Numbered from the stretch's first letter, positions 22,275 to 38,500 are shown. The stretch: DNA of 64,000 nucleotides from Mactra quadrangularis (GCA_025267735.1 CM046294.1:282001-346000), one strand, 5' to 3'. The notes: generated from the letters alone by a model not told the origin. Numbers and translations are program-made.

Positions 22275-22672
22275 CAGTACCCACCAAGAGTTTGGAGACA
22301 AAACACTTGTTACAATTCTTATATTAAAAAGATTATTTTAGTAAAAACATTATTTTTACTAAAAAACATTATTTTTGTTACATTTTAAGTATGGTTTGTG
22401 ATAAAATGAAAACAAATTTCATGAATGCATGCAACACATTAATATAATTAAGCATCTGATATCCTAAAGCCTTTAAAACCACGTTTATTGTAATTATTTT
22501 CCTCAACACTATAGCTTCCTGCCATTTTTGTAGTCTCGGATATAATTATAATGATATCAAAAAATAAAGCAAAACTAAATGGCATTTCAAAACAAACAAG
22601 TATCACTTTTTTGATAAAGCTATATAGTAGGCCTACAATTTGAAAATGTCTCCCAAGTTTTGGTGGGTATCG
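22275..22672. mobile_element. MITE with about 24-bp inverted ends
   Basis: The left end cagtacccaccaagagtttg and the right end aagttttggtgggtat are inverted. About 400 bp of AT-rich interior. The left end is preceded by TA; the right junction is less clear. Possibly Tc1/mariner-derived. Confidence 0.6.
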
Positions 22673-23342
22673 CATGTTTTAATATATGTACATGAACTAG
22701 ATTATAGATTATAGAATATGTACCAAAGGCGATTGATCGTCCAATTGTGATGATCTGTCCGCTGTTCAACTGTTGATTTGATATCTCCCATGATTGTTAA
22801 TCAATTTTATATTGTAATATTACCTAAAACTAAAGTTCAAACGTTTTCGATACATGAAACGTAAGTTCTAAATTGAATCATTTCATATTGATTTTGTGTT
22901 TAGCGAACACAGGTGGGTAAGTATTGAACCTTTTAAATAGACAAAAACATTATCATAACTGCACTATCTAATATCAATGTAATAGCATAATACATGTATT
23001 TTTGTTCTGCAATTTGTAACAAAAACGGCTCTATGTCGTTCATATTGTTCCTAACCGAATAATAAATAATAATCTGACAAATACTAACAATTATTAAACA
23101 GAATGAACTATTTTTATGGATAATACACCATCGACCCGATTCTCCAAATATGGCAATAACTGCCAATTGCTTTAAGTCGACCAAAGTTATTCAGCAAATT
23201 TTACATCAATGAACTGAATAATCTTTTTCGATTATTGATACGTCTGCCTCCGATTATGAGACAACACGGTAGGATATTTTGCCTAGAAAAAAGTCTTATG
23301 TAACACCGGCATGGTGAAAATTCTGGTGACTACATAATATTT

Positions 23343-23533
23343 TTACAAGTCATCATATGTTTTAGGTTCATAATGTCTATCTGGTGGCTGAGGTTGAACT
23401 ACTTCTTCTTCAAGCCTGGCCAATGTACCAGTTGATATGTCAGCTTCACCACCATAAGTCACCATTGGTCCATACGTGTTAGATCTTCCCTCAACACTGT
23501 TCCACATACCATAAGAGAAGTAAAGAACGAAGC
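23343..23533 (-). CDS. CAT-like transporter exon 4 (last helix, C-terminal tail)
   Basis: Acceptor cttattcag; completes a split Gly, then [12 protein letters not shown], equivalent to the conserved IYFGYGIWHS of CATs. The tail carries [19 protein letters not shown] and ends TYDDL with the stop at 23343-23345. Confidence 0.9.
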
Positions 23534-26500
23534 CTGAATAAGATAGTATGCAATTAATTATCTCCCTTTTCATGTGTATATTGGAGAATACAAGAGCTAA
23601 ACATTGTCATGCTTTGCTCGTAAAATACGTATTCATTATTGTTTGGTTTAACGCCGAAGCAACATATATTCCATATGATGACAGACAGTCAAACTACTCA
23701 CCGTTATTGGTAAGGCTAAATCTCTGGGTTAACGTATTAATCAGTTACTAGGTGCATACTAACATCAGTGACTGACAACTGCCCTACATGATTTAGAATC
23801 AGTGGTACAAAAGAGAATGTCCGTATAAATAATATCATGACCTAACCCCACGAAAGTATGCCCTACCCAGGGTAAATCTTTTATAAGAAAGATATGAATC
23901 GAAGTAAAGCGATTGGTACAATTGAGACTGAAAGATAAATACTTATTCGAATTAAAATGAATTGAAAATCAGACACCTCAAAATCTAACCATTGAATGAT
24001 AAAAGCTAATGAAAATATTCGTAACATTCTTTGTATATTTTCTTCTCAAATACAATCAAACGTAAATCATCTCTCATCATACATCAAAAGCCATAAAAAT
24101 TTTAAACCCCTAGGTTGCAAGTGTCCTAGATATGATAACTATGATAATAAATAACCTATAATAACTCATTGTGACTACTTACCAACAGCCATCCATATAC
24201 CAAGTCTAATCCAAGTTAAATATCCAAGCTTCATCATTAAAGCTGTATTACAACCTATACTTAAAGCAGGAATCAATGGTACCAGCGGAATCTGAAAATA
24301 TAAGACAACAAGAAGGAACATAAGAGGGAGCATAAATAACACGTATGTACAAAATCTGGGTACACTACGCTGATATACTGACTGGAGACACATATGTACT
24401 GATTAAAGATCATGAAATTAGGTAAAGCTTATATTCTAGATAGTTCGACATGTCACTGATAGGAGAAAAATATAAGTTTTTAATCCCTGACAAAATTATG
24501 ATCACTAAGCCTCAATATATCCTTTTATGTATTCGTTCTAGAATTTGTCATCATGTTGTAGACCCTACAATTTTGGTGTCTCAGAGTTGGTACAGTCGCG
24601 AAGAATTATTATCAAATCATTCAAATTTGACCAATTGTTGATAATCATTTAGACAAAGCCAGCTTTATTCTATGACCAAGATGATTTAGTCTAATGTAAT
24701 TGACTAAACTGATGTTGTTTCAGCCAAAGTCTGAGCGAAAAGTAAATGTTTTAATCACAATTGATAACTAAATAGCTACAAACATTACTAAAAAAGGATA
24801 TGTTCTGTTTTAGTCAATATTAGCTAACTCTCCCGAGTTTGATTGATCTGCGCGGTGGTTTAAGAGTAAAAACAATTCCAATTGGGCATGGTTTGGATGA
24901 GATTCAAACCAACGTAGAAATGGTTTACCAGTCCAACAATATCAGTGTAATAGTTTTGATGTATTCACATGCCGTAATGTGACACGTTACATACATATCA
25001 CATTTCTGTCGTGTATTTTTTTTGTAAATGCTCATAAAGTCTACTCATAAGGGGATTTAGAACAAATAAAAAAAGAAATAATCCCACACTGCCTTGACCT
25101 TAAATAATGATGTTTAAACCTCTCTGTTAGTTTAAATATACACATGTACTTTGTTTTTTTTTGACATGACACTAATTGGAAACAAGCATAACACTAGCTT
25201 TTCATCCCTGAAATGAACATGAACAGTTTGTCTCACTAAATCATTGCCTTCGTTCTAGAATTTGTCATCTTGCTCAATTAGTAGCATGGTTCAGTCTAAG
25301 GTTTAATGAATCCATTAGCGGTAATTCTCTCAGAATACTAAAACTAGGATTTTAGATTTTTTTCTACGAGTGCTTGGCATTACACAAATGCTCGATTTGA
25401 AAATATTAGAGAAGAAATGCAAATAATCAACACATTTACATCTAAGTCTGAGAAACTAAACATAATTTCGTTGGCTTTGTTTAATCTTGTTTCAACATTT
25501 TTGTAATTTTCCGGAAAATGAATTTTTAAAAGGACTTAATTTTCTAAAACTCAGTGCCCTTCAACGGAAGATGATGGAGACGAAAATGGTGTAAATAATA
25601 AAAATGATGGTATTGATGATGAAAATGTTGTTTCTGAAGATAATGATGATGATAATGGTCATGGAGATGGTGATGATGATGAACGTGGAATTTGATATTT
25701 TGTATTTGATTACCGTAGTGGGGATATGGCCAATGAAAAAGATAAGAAAAGTTAGAAATATGGTGACAATAATGATAACGATATTGATGCCGATGGTGAT
25801 AATTTGGAATAAATGAAGTCATTGATGGTCACATCAGTATCAAATAGGTTTGGGCATTGTTATATTTACATCCGCATGATAGATATTCTGATGGGATCCT
25901 TGGATTGGAATTCGACTTTGCACCTTGCAATTATGGATTTTACGGCATCTAGCCAGATTCCCCATTGGCTGGGTGTTGCCTTTTGACCGATTTTATACTC
26001 ATTACCTTTTAGATTAATACTTTATCTAACCAATCAGGCACTGACGCTGATGGATATTCTGGCGGGGTCCTTGAATTGGAATCCGACTTTGCACCTTGCA
26101 ATCAAGGATTTTTCCAAGGCATCTGGCTGGATTTCCTATTGGGTAGTGGTTGCCTTTCCATTGATAATCTAATCAGTTCCTATATCACTTAGACTTTATC
26201 TTAGTAATCAGGCGCTGACGCTGATGGATGGGATCTTTGGATTGGAATCCAACTTTGCACCTTGCAATCCTGGATTTTTCAAGGCATCTGGTATGGTTCC
26301 CATTTTTTGGTGGCTGCCTTTATTCATAATCTAATCATAATTTTTATCACTTTTACTTTATCTGACCACTATATAATGCATGATGGTTGGTGGGACGCGC
26401 GGGCACTGATAATGATGAATGTTCGGGTGGGAGCCTTGGATTAGTATCCAACTTTGCACCTTGTAATCATGGATTTTCGTGGCATCCAGCCTGATTCCCC

Positions 26501-29500
26501 ATCAACCATTTAGCTGCTGTTCTATCAACAATCAATTATCACTCATTCATTATCTATTACAGTTAAAAAACAATTATCATGTTGCTGTTTTTAAACTATC
26601 ATGAGCGTTTCATATTAGTCTTCAGTTTATGTTTTTATATTTTATCATCTCTTAATCTTTTTTCTTTTTTACTTATTTTTCTTTTTCTTTATCTTTTTCA
26701 TTTTTTCTTTTATTTAAACTTGATTTTCCTAATTATGCATATGATTGTGAGGCGCTTTTGAACATATATTTAATATGAAAAGAGGGCTATACAAATGCGG
26801 TATATAATAATAATAATAATAATTGTTGTAGAAACTTGCGACTAAATTTTATTTCCTTGAATTTTCTCAAAGTATTGTTTTCGACGACCAAAGCCTAATA
26901 AGTTGGTTATATCATTATTGCATTTGTCTTTGTGGCGCTTTAATCATATGAACCAAAACTGAAACTATTTCCAATCTGAACAAGAAAACATATTTCGTTG
27001 TCATAACTAAATTGCAACCTAGACAAAACTGTAAAATGGGTCGTCTTACAAATAAATTTTGCTATAGCTGAGTTTAATTTTATATAATGAAGACAAATCG
27101 CTCAAAGAAATCTAGAAAATATTAGAGCTACAAGATGTTGATTCATGAGAATTTCATGCAATCGATTCTAATAATACAAAAAACAAAAAGAATGCTCAAT
27201 ATGAGACAAAAAGATTAAGAATGATATGAAAGATATTAAAATAATTTCCTTATGTCAGAATAAGACATGTTACTATTATCTAGAGTATTTCTCTTGAAAC
27301 TTAACAGACTCCACAATCTGCTTAGATAGAGTATAACATATATGCACGACATTGTACAAGTCATATCATGGTGGTAAGTCAACCTACGCACCGTTCCTAG
27401 AAAGACCATACCTTCTTTAGACATAACTGTTTATCTTTACTAGGTAACCCGGGTCGATAGCGCAGTCGGTAGCGCGCCGGGATTTGGATACTCGTGCCCG
27501 AGGGCGTGCGGGTTCGAATCCCGCCCGGGGAGGTTATACCCTTCCATGAAAATTTGACAATAATGTCGATTTTCCTCCATTGATTAGATAATATGGAGAA
27601 GTTTCCGGCCTTGTGGAAGGGTAGGTGAGTACTGGTTATAGACAATGGTCCAGGAAAGCTAGGTTAGGTGCGCTGGACGCCGTGAAATGACCTAAATTGT
27701 GTTGATACGGCGTTAACTCCAATAAATAAATAAATCTTTACTAGGTACATACATGTACTGTCAACTGCCCTGCGTAATTAAAAATAAAAAGCTCAACCAT
27801 AAAAAGCATTTAGGGTATTGCAATTTCATGAGGAAAGGGGTGTTCGATTTTAGTTTCTAAATACTTTACTTGAGTAGAAAATCCCTTTTATTACTACCGT
27901 CCCTATATTTAGATAATGGACTTTGATGGTTCTAATGGACTAAGTATAACATTACTGTAGTAATTATTGGTCTTGGACTGACAGAGCTATAATGTGTTTG
28001 GCTCTTTATTAAATAGGCATTTCAATCTACAGTATAATCAAAACAAAACATTAACTTATTTAAACACAAGGATCGAGCTTATCAAGTCGACAAAAAGCAA
28101 ATTGTCATAATCTGTATGTTAATATCACAATCATACTGATAGGTCAACACACAAAAAACAAGGAATTATATCATAGAGGGCTGACACAAGTAAGACATAT
28201 TGAGACACATTTACAAACCAGAAGTAGTTTTTTACTTCGTATTCAACACGCTGTTAGGTCATATATTATACGACGACCAACTCTTCTATCACCAGTACTA
28301 ACGTTCCCTACCACGAGGCCGACAACTCATGTATAGGGTATGACCTACCGCAACCGGGCTCGAACCCGCGATCTCCGGATTCGAAGTCAGACAGGCTAAC
28401 CACTACGCCACGGCCGCGATAAACCAGAAATAAAAGGTGTCTAAACCATATGTTTTATGATGAACACTGATCTTGCTTACACTTATAACCAAAACATAGC
28501 AATACAGAATTTTGTCAGCTATTAAACACATAAGAATTTAATATGAAGATTGATTTTGTAAAACATAATTTCAGTACAATCTGGAATTATATATAATATC
28601 AATTGTTGATAAGCAAGTATTTTCAATTTAGACTTGAAATAGTGAGATGATTTCATTCAAAATTGAATTTCATGTCGTCCTTTACTACTGGTAAGTGGGC
28701 CACTTAGTCATTACTCAGATTGTTAACTTATTTGAGTATAATAATATGATAAAAAAACTAGTTTAGATGTAACTTGTAGAAAAATAAATCATAGTGCTAT
28801 TACTTTACACTGAATTTCAACATTTAGGCATATTTAGGCGATCAATCATCCAACCAAATCTACCTGGACAGGACAAGATTACTTCACACAAGCCTTTAAC
28901 CTAATACTAAGATTACGTTTGTCGCAAGTTGTTCATAACCTCTATACTTGATAAAGAAAACGAGGGAAGGAGAATGACCGTAGAAAATATTTCATGTTCA
29001 ATCTCTATGAATGTAAATAGGTCTCGTCGGAGATTTGAACCCAAGTTCATGGATTCGTACTTAGCCGTGCTACCGACGGAAGAAACTGGAGTGCATATAG
29101 AAATGTAACAAAAATGTAGTCATTTATATACATGTAATGAATTATGTTTAAAATAACCTTTTAAATATTACTGAAAGTACTTGCAATTTTGTATTGCAAT
29201 ATATTGAAACTATTACTACTACATTGCAACTTACAAGTTGAGAAATATTCAAGACACATCGCGTATTGTTCGTTTTTTCTCAACTGTCAAAACATGAATA
29301 ATTTACGGTAGATGCCTTTGTTAAAATTATCGTCGTGATACATTCATGATTTTCCGAAAGTGTGTATTATGATCGAGTATAGCTGCTTATGTCGTATGAT
29401 ATGCGTTAATCAACATATATTTAATAACAATTAGGCCGTCAGTACAAAAACAATGCATTCAGTCACCGTGAAATTATACGAGCTTTGACAGTTGAGAAAA

Positions 29501-32500
29501 AACAGACTATACAATTACTTCAACGTATACGACAACATCATTTGAATAATGGTATAAACAACTCAAAATTTCAAGGTGATTTTTCGTTAGAGGCGTGACA
29601 GATTAGCTCTAACATTAGTTTGTAAAACTTGAACATGAAATTGCTATCTTGTTATCTTGTCATTTAGGTACTAGTATTTTGAAGTATATTGGTTATTGCG
29701 GTAGTAGACCCGTATCCTCTTTTACATCAGACGGAAGATTCACTCGTTTGTATTACCTGAGCTGCGATGGGAATGTATAGACCAGGAGACGACACATTCT
29801 TTAATTCTGGTTCGTTCAGAGATTTCAACTTAAATACCAACCTTTCAGAATCTCGAAAAATGATAAAGATACATTTAGGAAGCAGTAAGGTAGTGTTTTG
29901 ATGATGACAAATGTACATATTGACGGACGGTCATATAAGTGTAAAAGTCTGTACATTATAAAAACCATACCCGTTTAGTAACGGTATATATGATATAAGT
30001 GCGTTTCTAACATAGGCACTCGTTTGATGCTAAAGCACTCGTGATTTAATCACACGCGCATCAAAGCTCGTACCTATATTTTAATAATTAGTAAAAGATA
30101 GACAACTGTAAGTTATTTCTTAATTAAGCGACTTTTGCAACACAACTAAACTACATGAGAGATAACAATTCTGTACCATATAATAATGTGCGGCTTTCTT
30201 GAACAATAATTAGTTGACTAGTCGACCATTTCAACTCACTGAAGACATATCACACCATAATGACTGCTATGGTATATATATATAGTGTCCTAAATAATTC
30301 AAGAAAAACCCAAATCCTGTAAGTGGTTAATGATATATTTATTAAAAGGAATGTAAATTAAAACCATTATAATATAATAATATATGTATGTGTATAACGT
30401 ATTTCAGTATTAACATAAAGTATAATAGTATAACATTAGAAATTCATTAATTGCTTTCAATTACAAAAGTCTGTTTACAAGCAACTTATTGTTCGTTTTT
30501 TCTCAACTGGCAAAACATGAATAATTTCACGGTGAATGCGTTTGTTAAAATTATTGTCGTTATACACCCATGAGTTTCCGAAAGTGTGTATTATGATCGA
30601 GTAAAGCTAAGTCAAGATATCTTTAATAATAAATAGGCCACCAGTACAAAAACAATGCATTTAGGCACCGTGAAATTATTCAAGCTTTGACAGTTGAGAA
30701 AAAACGGACAACACAAAGGCACACAACACGATAAATTCATAATCATGAACATAGACTACAATACAAGCAGTTTAGTTATGTAACACTAGTATTAAAATCT
30801 TCAAGTTAAAATATGTGTAATACATTTCATCAATGCAATTCAAACATTTTCACTACATCACTGTTGTTCATGGTAACAAATAATCTGTTCAGTTCCTGGT
30901 GAAAACATACTGAACGTGGATATTGTAATCCATCTTGATTTTTTATGACGACACCAATCTTCTTACCATCCTCAGAAAACTGCACCACATTGTGAGACCC
31001 AAAACCAACTACAAATAAGTTCCCACTTCCATCAACACATACACAATCTGCAGCAGATACGTCTGTATCATTGAATGTTGACTGATATTTTCCTTCACCA
31101 TCCAAACAAACAATACCTTCCTGCCAGTTACCAACATACATTTTGTCTCCATTCCCATTGAAAGTAACATGTTTACTATGACCAAACAGTTTATTTCCAG
31201 CATTATCTCGTGATATAGTTTTTAACAATTTTCCAGCCAAGTCATAAATATAAAGTGAAGCTCTATTATCAGTCACATACAGCTTGTCATCTTTAGTTGT
31301 AATACCATAACAATTGTGAGATGTGTTGATATGCGTACGTGTCATCGTCTTACCATATGTAACAAACTGAATCGTTTTGGAGCTTCCACATGCTACAGCA
31401 GCCTCGTGATCACTAATACAACATACACCGTATGGTTGACTATCTAGTATACAGTAATCTATAACTGTCATTGTATGTGTATCAATCAGTTTCAGTTTTT
31501 TGTTCCTGTAATCAGTGACTAAAAGTTGTTTATCAAAGGTAAGACAACATCCAGGAGAAGAACAATGAGTTGAATCATCCATCAGCTTGATGTTGATATC
31601 TTTGCTTCCGCTTATTTTATACATGTCAATTTTCTCCGTTCCAAAACCACCTACCATACCAATACCTTGTAAACCATCTAGATATTTCATCAATGACTGA
31701 TTGGGTGTGAATGCAAACCGTTCATCATTAGCTTTTACTTTTGGTTTGTTTAATAGCTTGTTAGCTTCCGCCACCTTTTTCTCTGCTATCTTGCTACTAA
31801 CAAACCTTTGCGCTCTGTTCCCTTCTGACTTATTCAATTTCTCATCAGACTCCTTTAGACCATTCTCAGTTTCTTCAAAATCTTGCATATCTTGAATGAC
31901 TTCTTTCTCTAGTTCTTTGTATTTATTTTCAATGGCAGTTCTCGTAGTTTCACCAGCTTTTTGTATCATAGACTCAAGAGCTTTCTGAAAATTAAAGACT
32001 TTTTCTAGTTCTTCATTCTTCTGACCTTTCAAAGCTTCAAGTAAATCATCCTTAGACTTTCCAAGTGTTTTTAATGAAACCATCATATCAGTAAGACGAC
32101 TCTGTATTTGTTTGCACTCCCCAAGTTTATACAACTTGTCAATTAGGTCTGGTACAGAATATATACTTTTCCCAGGACAAGACCTACAAAATCAAAAACA
32201 CGAATAAATGGTAAGTTGTATTTAAAACCATCTAACGGTGACAATTTCTCTGCAAATTGACAAAAACAAATTATAAATAAATCGTTATCTAATTGTAAAT
32301 ATAGGTTATATGTTTGTTTAAACTATTTACAAACATGGGTATATATTTAATGTTCAATACAATGCAAAGCGTTTACAACATTACCATTAAAAATTTTAAA
32401 GTTTAAAAAATTAAAATTTTAGGTTTTTAACAGAGTTACATATTTCTTTATGTAATATTTGACTGACTCTCACATAATCGTTTAAAAGTGTATAATATGT

Positions 32501-35500
32501 AGTATTAAACAAATCTATTAGCTACATCAATTGACGGGTTTAATACAGCATACAGAGATTTATCATTCAAAATTTCGAACCATTTATCTATGGCGAGATA
32601 AACGTAACATAAGATAAATTTAAACCACATACTAGTGGATGTCTTGATTACTATCACATTGATGACTAGTGTACGTGATTGTTAAACTTATCCGAATCAT
32701 TGATAATGGCTATATTAAGATAATAAAATTATTTATCTCGCTAGTTTAGTTTCACAAACAATATGATATGAAGTTACCATAGACAGTTTTTAAGCATTGA
32801 TTAATATATATATGAACTTTACGATTTCAAGGAAGTTTACAAGTATGTAGTTAAGTGAAGGTACACTGGCGTATGCATGTAATTGTTAAACAATATGGAC
32901 ATTGTAATATAAAAGTATGTAAATATCAAGAATCCAACTGTATGAACCACAAGTATGTAAACAAGACTATGCACGATCACTTAGTAAAATCAAGCGTTTC
33001 AAACAACTTACTTGTGATTTGTAGATACGCACATATAACATCCCACTTCATTATGTTCCTCGCAGTAGATATCAACAACTTTCCCTTTATGTTGGTCACA
33101 TCGCTCAGTTGGAAATTCTGGTAATTTCCATGGTTGATTACTTGCTTGGTTACCCTGGCTAGCATCCAGAAGAGTATGATCTTTTAATACTAGGAATGTT
33201 CCATGTTGATCCGTACATGCTTTACAGCAATATCCACTGCACTCAACACAATAACGTACCGCTTCTACAATCTTTCCATTACTATCACAATTTGTACATA
33301 TAAAGTCAAAATATTCCTCCGACATTAAACGCCCATCGTCAGCCATTTTTATATGCTTGACTTTGAAGCCTACTTTCGTTATCTATTTAGAGTTGTAGGT
33401 AGTTAACTCCCTTGTCCTACTCCCTGTTAAGGTTCATTTAAGTTCGGTATGGGTTATTTCCTATCAGAAAGTTTAAATGTTTATATCGCTGCGTACATAA
33501 CTGAGTGTATGTTTACGCATAAAGTGTCGTACATCATTAACTTGATACAGTTAGATGATACAAAATTTACAGCTATTCACCTGGTAACAATATTATCAAA
33601 CACCTTACGCTAAATTTGTAATGTAATATGAATGATTTACGATCTTCAATAATACAGGCCCGAATGCTATTTATTGATCGTTTTTCTCAACTGTCAAAGC
33701 ATGAATAATTTCATGGTGAATGCATTTGTTAAAACTATTGTTGTTATACACCCATGAGTTTCCGAAAGTGTGTATTATGACCGAGTAAAGCTTCCTATGC
33801 CGTATGATATGTTTTAGTCAAGATATTTTAATGACAATTAGGCCGCCAGTACAAAAACAATGCATTCAGTCTCCGTGAAATTATTCAAGCAAAAAATCTA
33901 ACAATAAGTATTTCATGTTTATATTTTAATTGTTAATGATACAACGGAACTGAACCATTTTCTTTGGTACATGCCTATTCAGGATTAACGCCGTGTCAAC
34001 ACAAGTTTAGGTAATTTTACGACGGCCAGCACTACTGTCTAGGATTCCTTGGTCCAAAGCTATAACCAGTACACATCTACATTTTCATCAAATTTTGCAA
34101 CTCCATATATCTCATTAACAGAAAAAAAATGTCAAATTTACATAGAAGCATATGATTGCTCGGGGTAGGATTGGAACTCGTACTTCCGTCGGGACAATAG
34201 ATTCGAAATCCTGGAGCACTACCAACTGTGTTACAGACCCGGTATGTACTTGTTTATACTCTACTTAAAATGAAGCTATTCAGATAGGTATCTCGCTGAT
34301 TTAAATTAGAAAAGTCGCCCGACTAGCTCAGTTGGTAGCACTTAAGTTGATCTAGGCGGTGTTGGTTCGATTCCCGGGAAAGGCATAGATTCGTTAAATT
34401 TAACCATGAAATGATCTCTGCGACCATTTGCCCTCGTAGCACAGATTCTTAATTATTTAGAGAAGTTGTAAGTTCTTAATGAAAGTATGTACATAGTAAC
34501 TAATTAACAGGTTAATCCAGAGATTTAGTTTCAACCAGGAACAATCAGTAGGTTGAGAGACCGTCGTGATATGACCTATACAATGTGTTCCGACGGCGTT
34601 AAACCCAACGTCAACAACAACAAAAACACTTAATTGACAGCGCTGAAACTTAGTGATGACTTTGAGTTAAATGTTAGCTTTGTATTTAATGATGTCCATA
34701 CATACAATCTTTTACACAAGTTCAATATTAGAATCTCTTCCGCAAATATATTTAAATATATTTGCGTTTGATACCGTCGGTACCATTTCAAAACCAGTTT
34801 TCTTACTTGGACTATTATATCTGTATAAACAGTATAAACGGTTTGATGGAAGCAATCATTGACTATATAAGAAACCATAACAACTCAAACATGGATGCCT
34901 TTGCGATAATTAAACAAAGATTACAGACAAATTGCAGGCCTGAGCCAAAACACCACACGGTCCAAAAAGGAGCCATTACTTGACAAAAAGTCGCAGCCTC
35001 AGCATAAGCCGTTAGACAAGTTGCTTTCCAATCTTATACATCAAACATTGTCTGACATTTATTTATATGTCGCTACAAAGGCAATTATCATGCTATATAT
35101 TATCATATAAAATAGCAGTGATATAATAAGTGTTATAGGTTGTGGTGATAAAGTCAATAATAATACGATTATAGTCATATAACAAGCATTTATTAATTCC
35201 TAATAAACTTATGACCACTATTATATTGTTATTTGTTTGTCGTTGGTTTTAACGCTGCAGCAACACATTCTTTAGGTCATATAACGGCGGCCAGTTAACC
35301 TACTTACTCCTCCTAAATCTAAATATCTGGATCCAACTACTACTACGCATACTTTCTTCAGTGACTGACAACTGTCCCACATAATTAAAATTATTGGTAA
35401 GAGAGAGAATATTCGTAGAAATAATTTCATGACCAAGCTCCACGAAAGTATGCACCACCCAGGAATCGAACCCACGATCCCTCGATCAGTAGACTTGCGT

Positions 35501-38500
35501 GCTAACAACTGAGCTAGCCGGGCGGCATTTTATTATTATATGCTACATGGAGCAGAATAAATGGTGTTATAGATTGATCTGGTACGTCAGAGGAAATACA
35601 TAGTGTTTATATAATAAATAAGTTCTGTGAAATAAACAAACTGAAGCAAGAGGATGATTTATTTCGCACTTACTTATGTTATTACAACATTAACACATTT
35701 GGAAACCGCACGTTACATTGGAAAGTAAATATCGTTGTCATGGAATATAGTTATATACTGTGGAAGGATAATGCACTTTGCTTTGTGTCGCATTGTTACA
35801 GTTTGTTTAGTCACATCGCGGCGATCAACTCTTTGGATTATCTAAGACCCCTGCACCTAAAGGTTTAACCTAAGTATTGGCACAATGCCTTGCCAAACTT
35901 GACACAAGGCTAGATCGTGGAGAATAGTCCATGTCAACGATATTTTGGTCCCTCGAAATCACCATTTTAAGATTTGTTGTCATACGCGCTACCAAATGAG
36001 CAAATCGGAAGGGCCTACACATATACAAATATGTAAGAGAACTGTGGATTTTATAAACTAACTCGTGTGTAAAGATGTTGAACAAACTGATTTTCATCTG
36101 TTTGCCTGACAAGTATCAGCTTTATGATTTATTTGGCATTCTGACAAATAGGTCAATATTTTATGATACAAGACGCTAAACGGTCACTTTTTACATAAAA
36201 TAGTGTACACTCTTTGATTCGGAAATAATCTCAACAAAAACGTTTAAGTAAAAACATATGTATAAATAGTTAATCTGATAGGTTAAAAAAAACTTATCTA
36301 CCATAGTTTAGTCTCTATCAATCTTTAGGTATGGACTCAACAAACAGTTTTCAATATAAAGTGGTTTCCGAATTCCGACATGGTGGCCCCCTAACTATTT
36401 AAGTTAGCAAAATACATCTAACCGGTCGGTGTCATTTGTAAAATTGGAGATCGTAAATAATGAATGTCGTCTAGACATCTTGTTGTACATCACATCGAGA
36501 TCAAACTTTGCGATATATTCGTATTGATACATTGTGGAGTATGAATAATGAAACAAAGAAAGTGAAACAAAATACAATACAGATCTTTTTACTCTGTTGG
36601 GAAAAAATCAAAATCTAGCGCCTGTATTATCAATGATCTTATGATTGATTTGAGTCGTAAATCGTTCTACTGTAAAAACACAGATCTTCTACTAAGCCAT
36701 GTTGCGAGAAAGACTTTGCTTTATACAGGGACGACACAAACAAATACCGAAACAATGATTGAAAGAGGTTCAGCTTTGGAGCGGACAGAGGTTAAGTAAT
36801 TTTAATAACATTATGCACAGGAGGCTGTCTGATTGGGACAGTGATGGTTGTTTCAACTTGTTTATAATCAATGGTTTGAGCAAGTAGCCATTCGTTTATG
36901 AATTAGTCTTTACTTATTACATTTTAAGTTCTGGAATCATATGACACATAAAATATTACTCATACAGTCCCAATTGTACTGACTTATTTTCTTCCAGAAA
37001 AGTTGGATATTTTTTGCACCATTAAACGAGGAATTTGCTAGCGCTAAGAAGCAGGAGCACACAACGCTAAACCACATGAAAGATAACTTAACTGAAAATC
37101 TAGAACAATAAACTCCCATTATATGAAAGCGCAAGTCCATATTAAAAAGACATTTTTTTTAAAAAGTCGATATTAATTAAAGTAATCATGTTCGCGTATC
37201 ACGCATCAATATCATGCCAAATGACATTGTTGTCATGGCAACGGTCATAAAAACTAAGTCACTGGCTTATAACTACGTTAAGAACTCGATAAACTGACAT
37301 AATTAGTCACGTAACATTGTTAACTGAATCATATTAGCTATTAGTTTTTTTGTAAAGAGCTTAGCACAATAAAGTTAGTCCCATAATGTTCATTATAAAT
37401 ATAGTGATGTTTGTTAAAAATTGGTTGATTTGATTTATGCTATAAAATGCAAAGTAATTGTTTAACCTTTAGTTTGATTGTTAAAGTAACATGTAACACA
37501 TCAAAATACATTCGAAAGAAACAATACATAGAAATCGATAAACCTAATGTGACAATGTCTACATGAACCACGTAAAGAAAGCATTCATCAGCTTTTCTTC
37601 GTTTTTGTTTTTAATTGGGTTTAACGTCGTATTCAGCACATATTTAGGTCATATATACGACGACCAGCACTTCCTACTATATGTTTCCTGGACACGTTTC
37701 TATCATAAGTACTAACTTACCCTACCACGAGGCCGACAACTAGTGTATAGGGTATGAACTACCGACACCGGGCTCGAACTCGCAATCTCCGGATTCGAAG
37801 TCAGACATGCTAACCACTACTCCACGGCCGCGGCTATTGTTTTTCTTCCAAGGAGTAATCAATACAAAGCAACCTCAGGAGCTCAAAGCAATTGACCGGA
37901 CTATAAACAACAGGCGGGTCATCTTAATGACAATCTTATTACACTTAAATGCATAGTTATGTCAGTTTTACGAATCAAAAGCTATCATTAACTAATGAGG
38001 CAATGCTTAAACAAACCACGTAAAGAAGAACCCATCAGCTGTTGTCCGAGAAGTAATCAATTCAAATCAACATACGCAGATGTTTAAAATCAAACACCAA
38101 GCTATGACCTTTGTTAACGCAATAAAAAAAACTATGCTTATACTTAAAAAACAAAAACAAAATTGAATATTTATGATTCTGCTGCATAAAGAATATGGAA
38201 CTATCTAACATTACTAGCTACCATATGACATTTTTACATGATAAAAAAAACTAATTCCAGAATTTCACACAGACTTTCTACATCTGTATATAAATTGTCA
38301 TTTCTTTTTTTGTATCTCACATTTAAATGTTTTATCATACTAGATATTGCTCAAACCATATGTGTGATCTCTAATGTTACGGTTTTCTGAGGAGATTTGT
38401 CTGAGACATTTGTGTCTTGATTGTCTTCGGAAGTTTGATGATATTATAACATGAATTTATCAGATACTTCTACAAGTACTTCTGCAAGTTGAAGAAATTA

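Noticed and set aside
25544..25822. His/Tyr-rich minus and Met-rich plus frames
   Set aside because: By-products of the GAT-type simple repeat.
31009..31895. Secondary frames inside the TRIM-like exon
   Set aside because: Shadows of the main reading frame.
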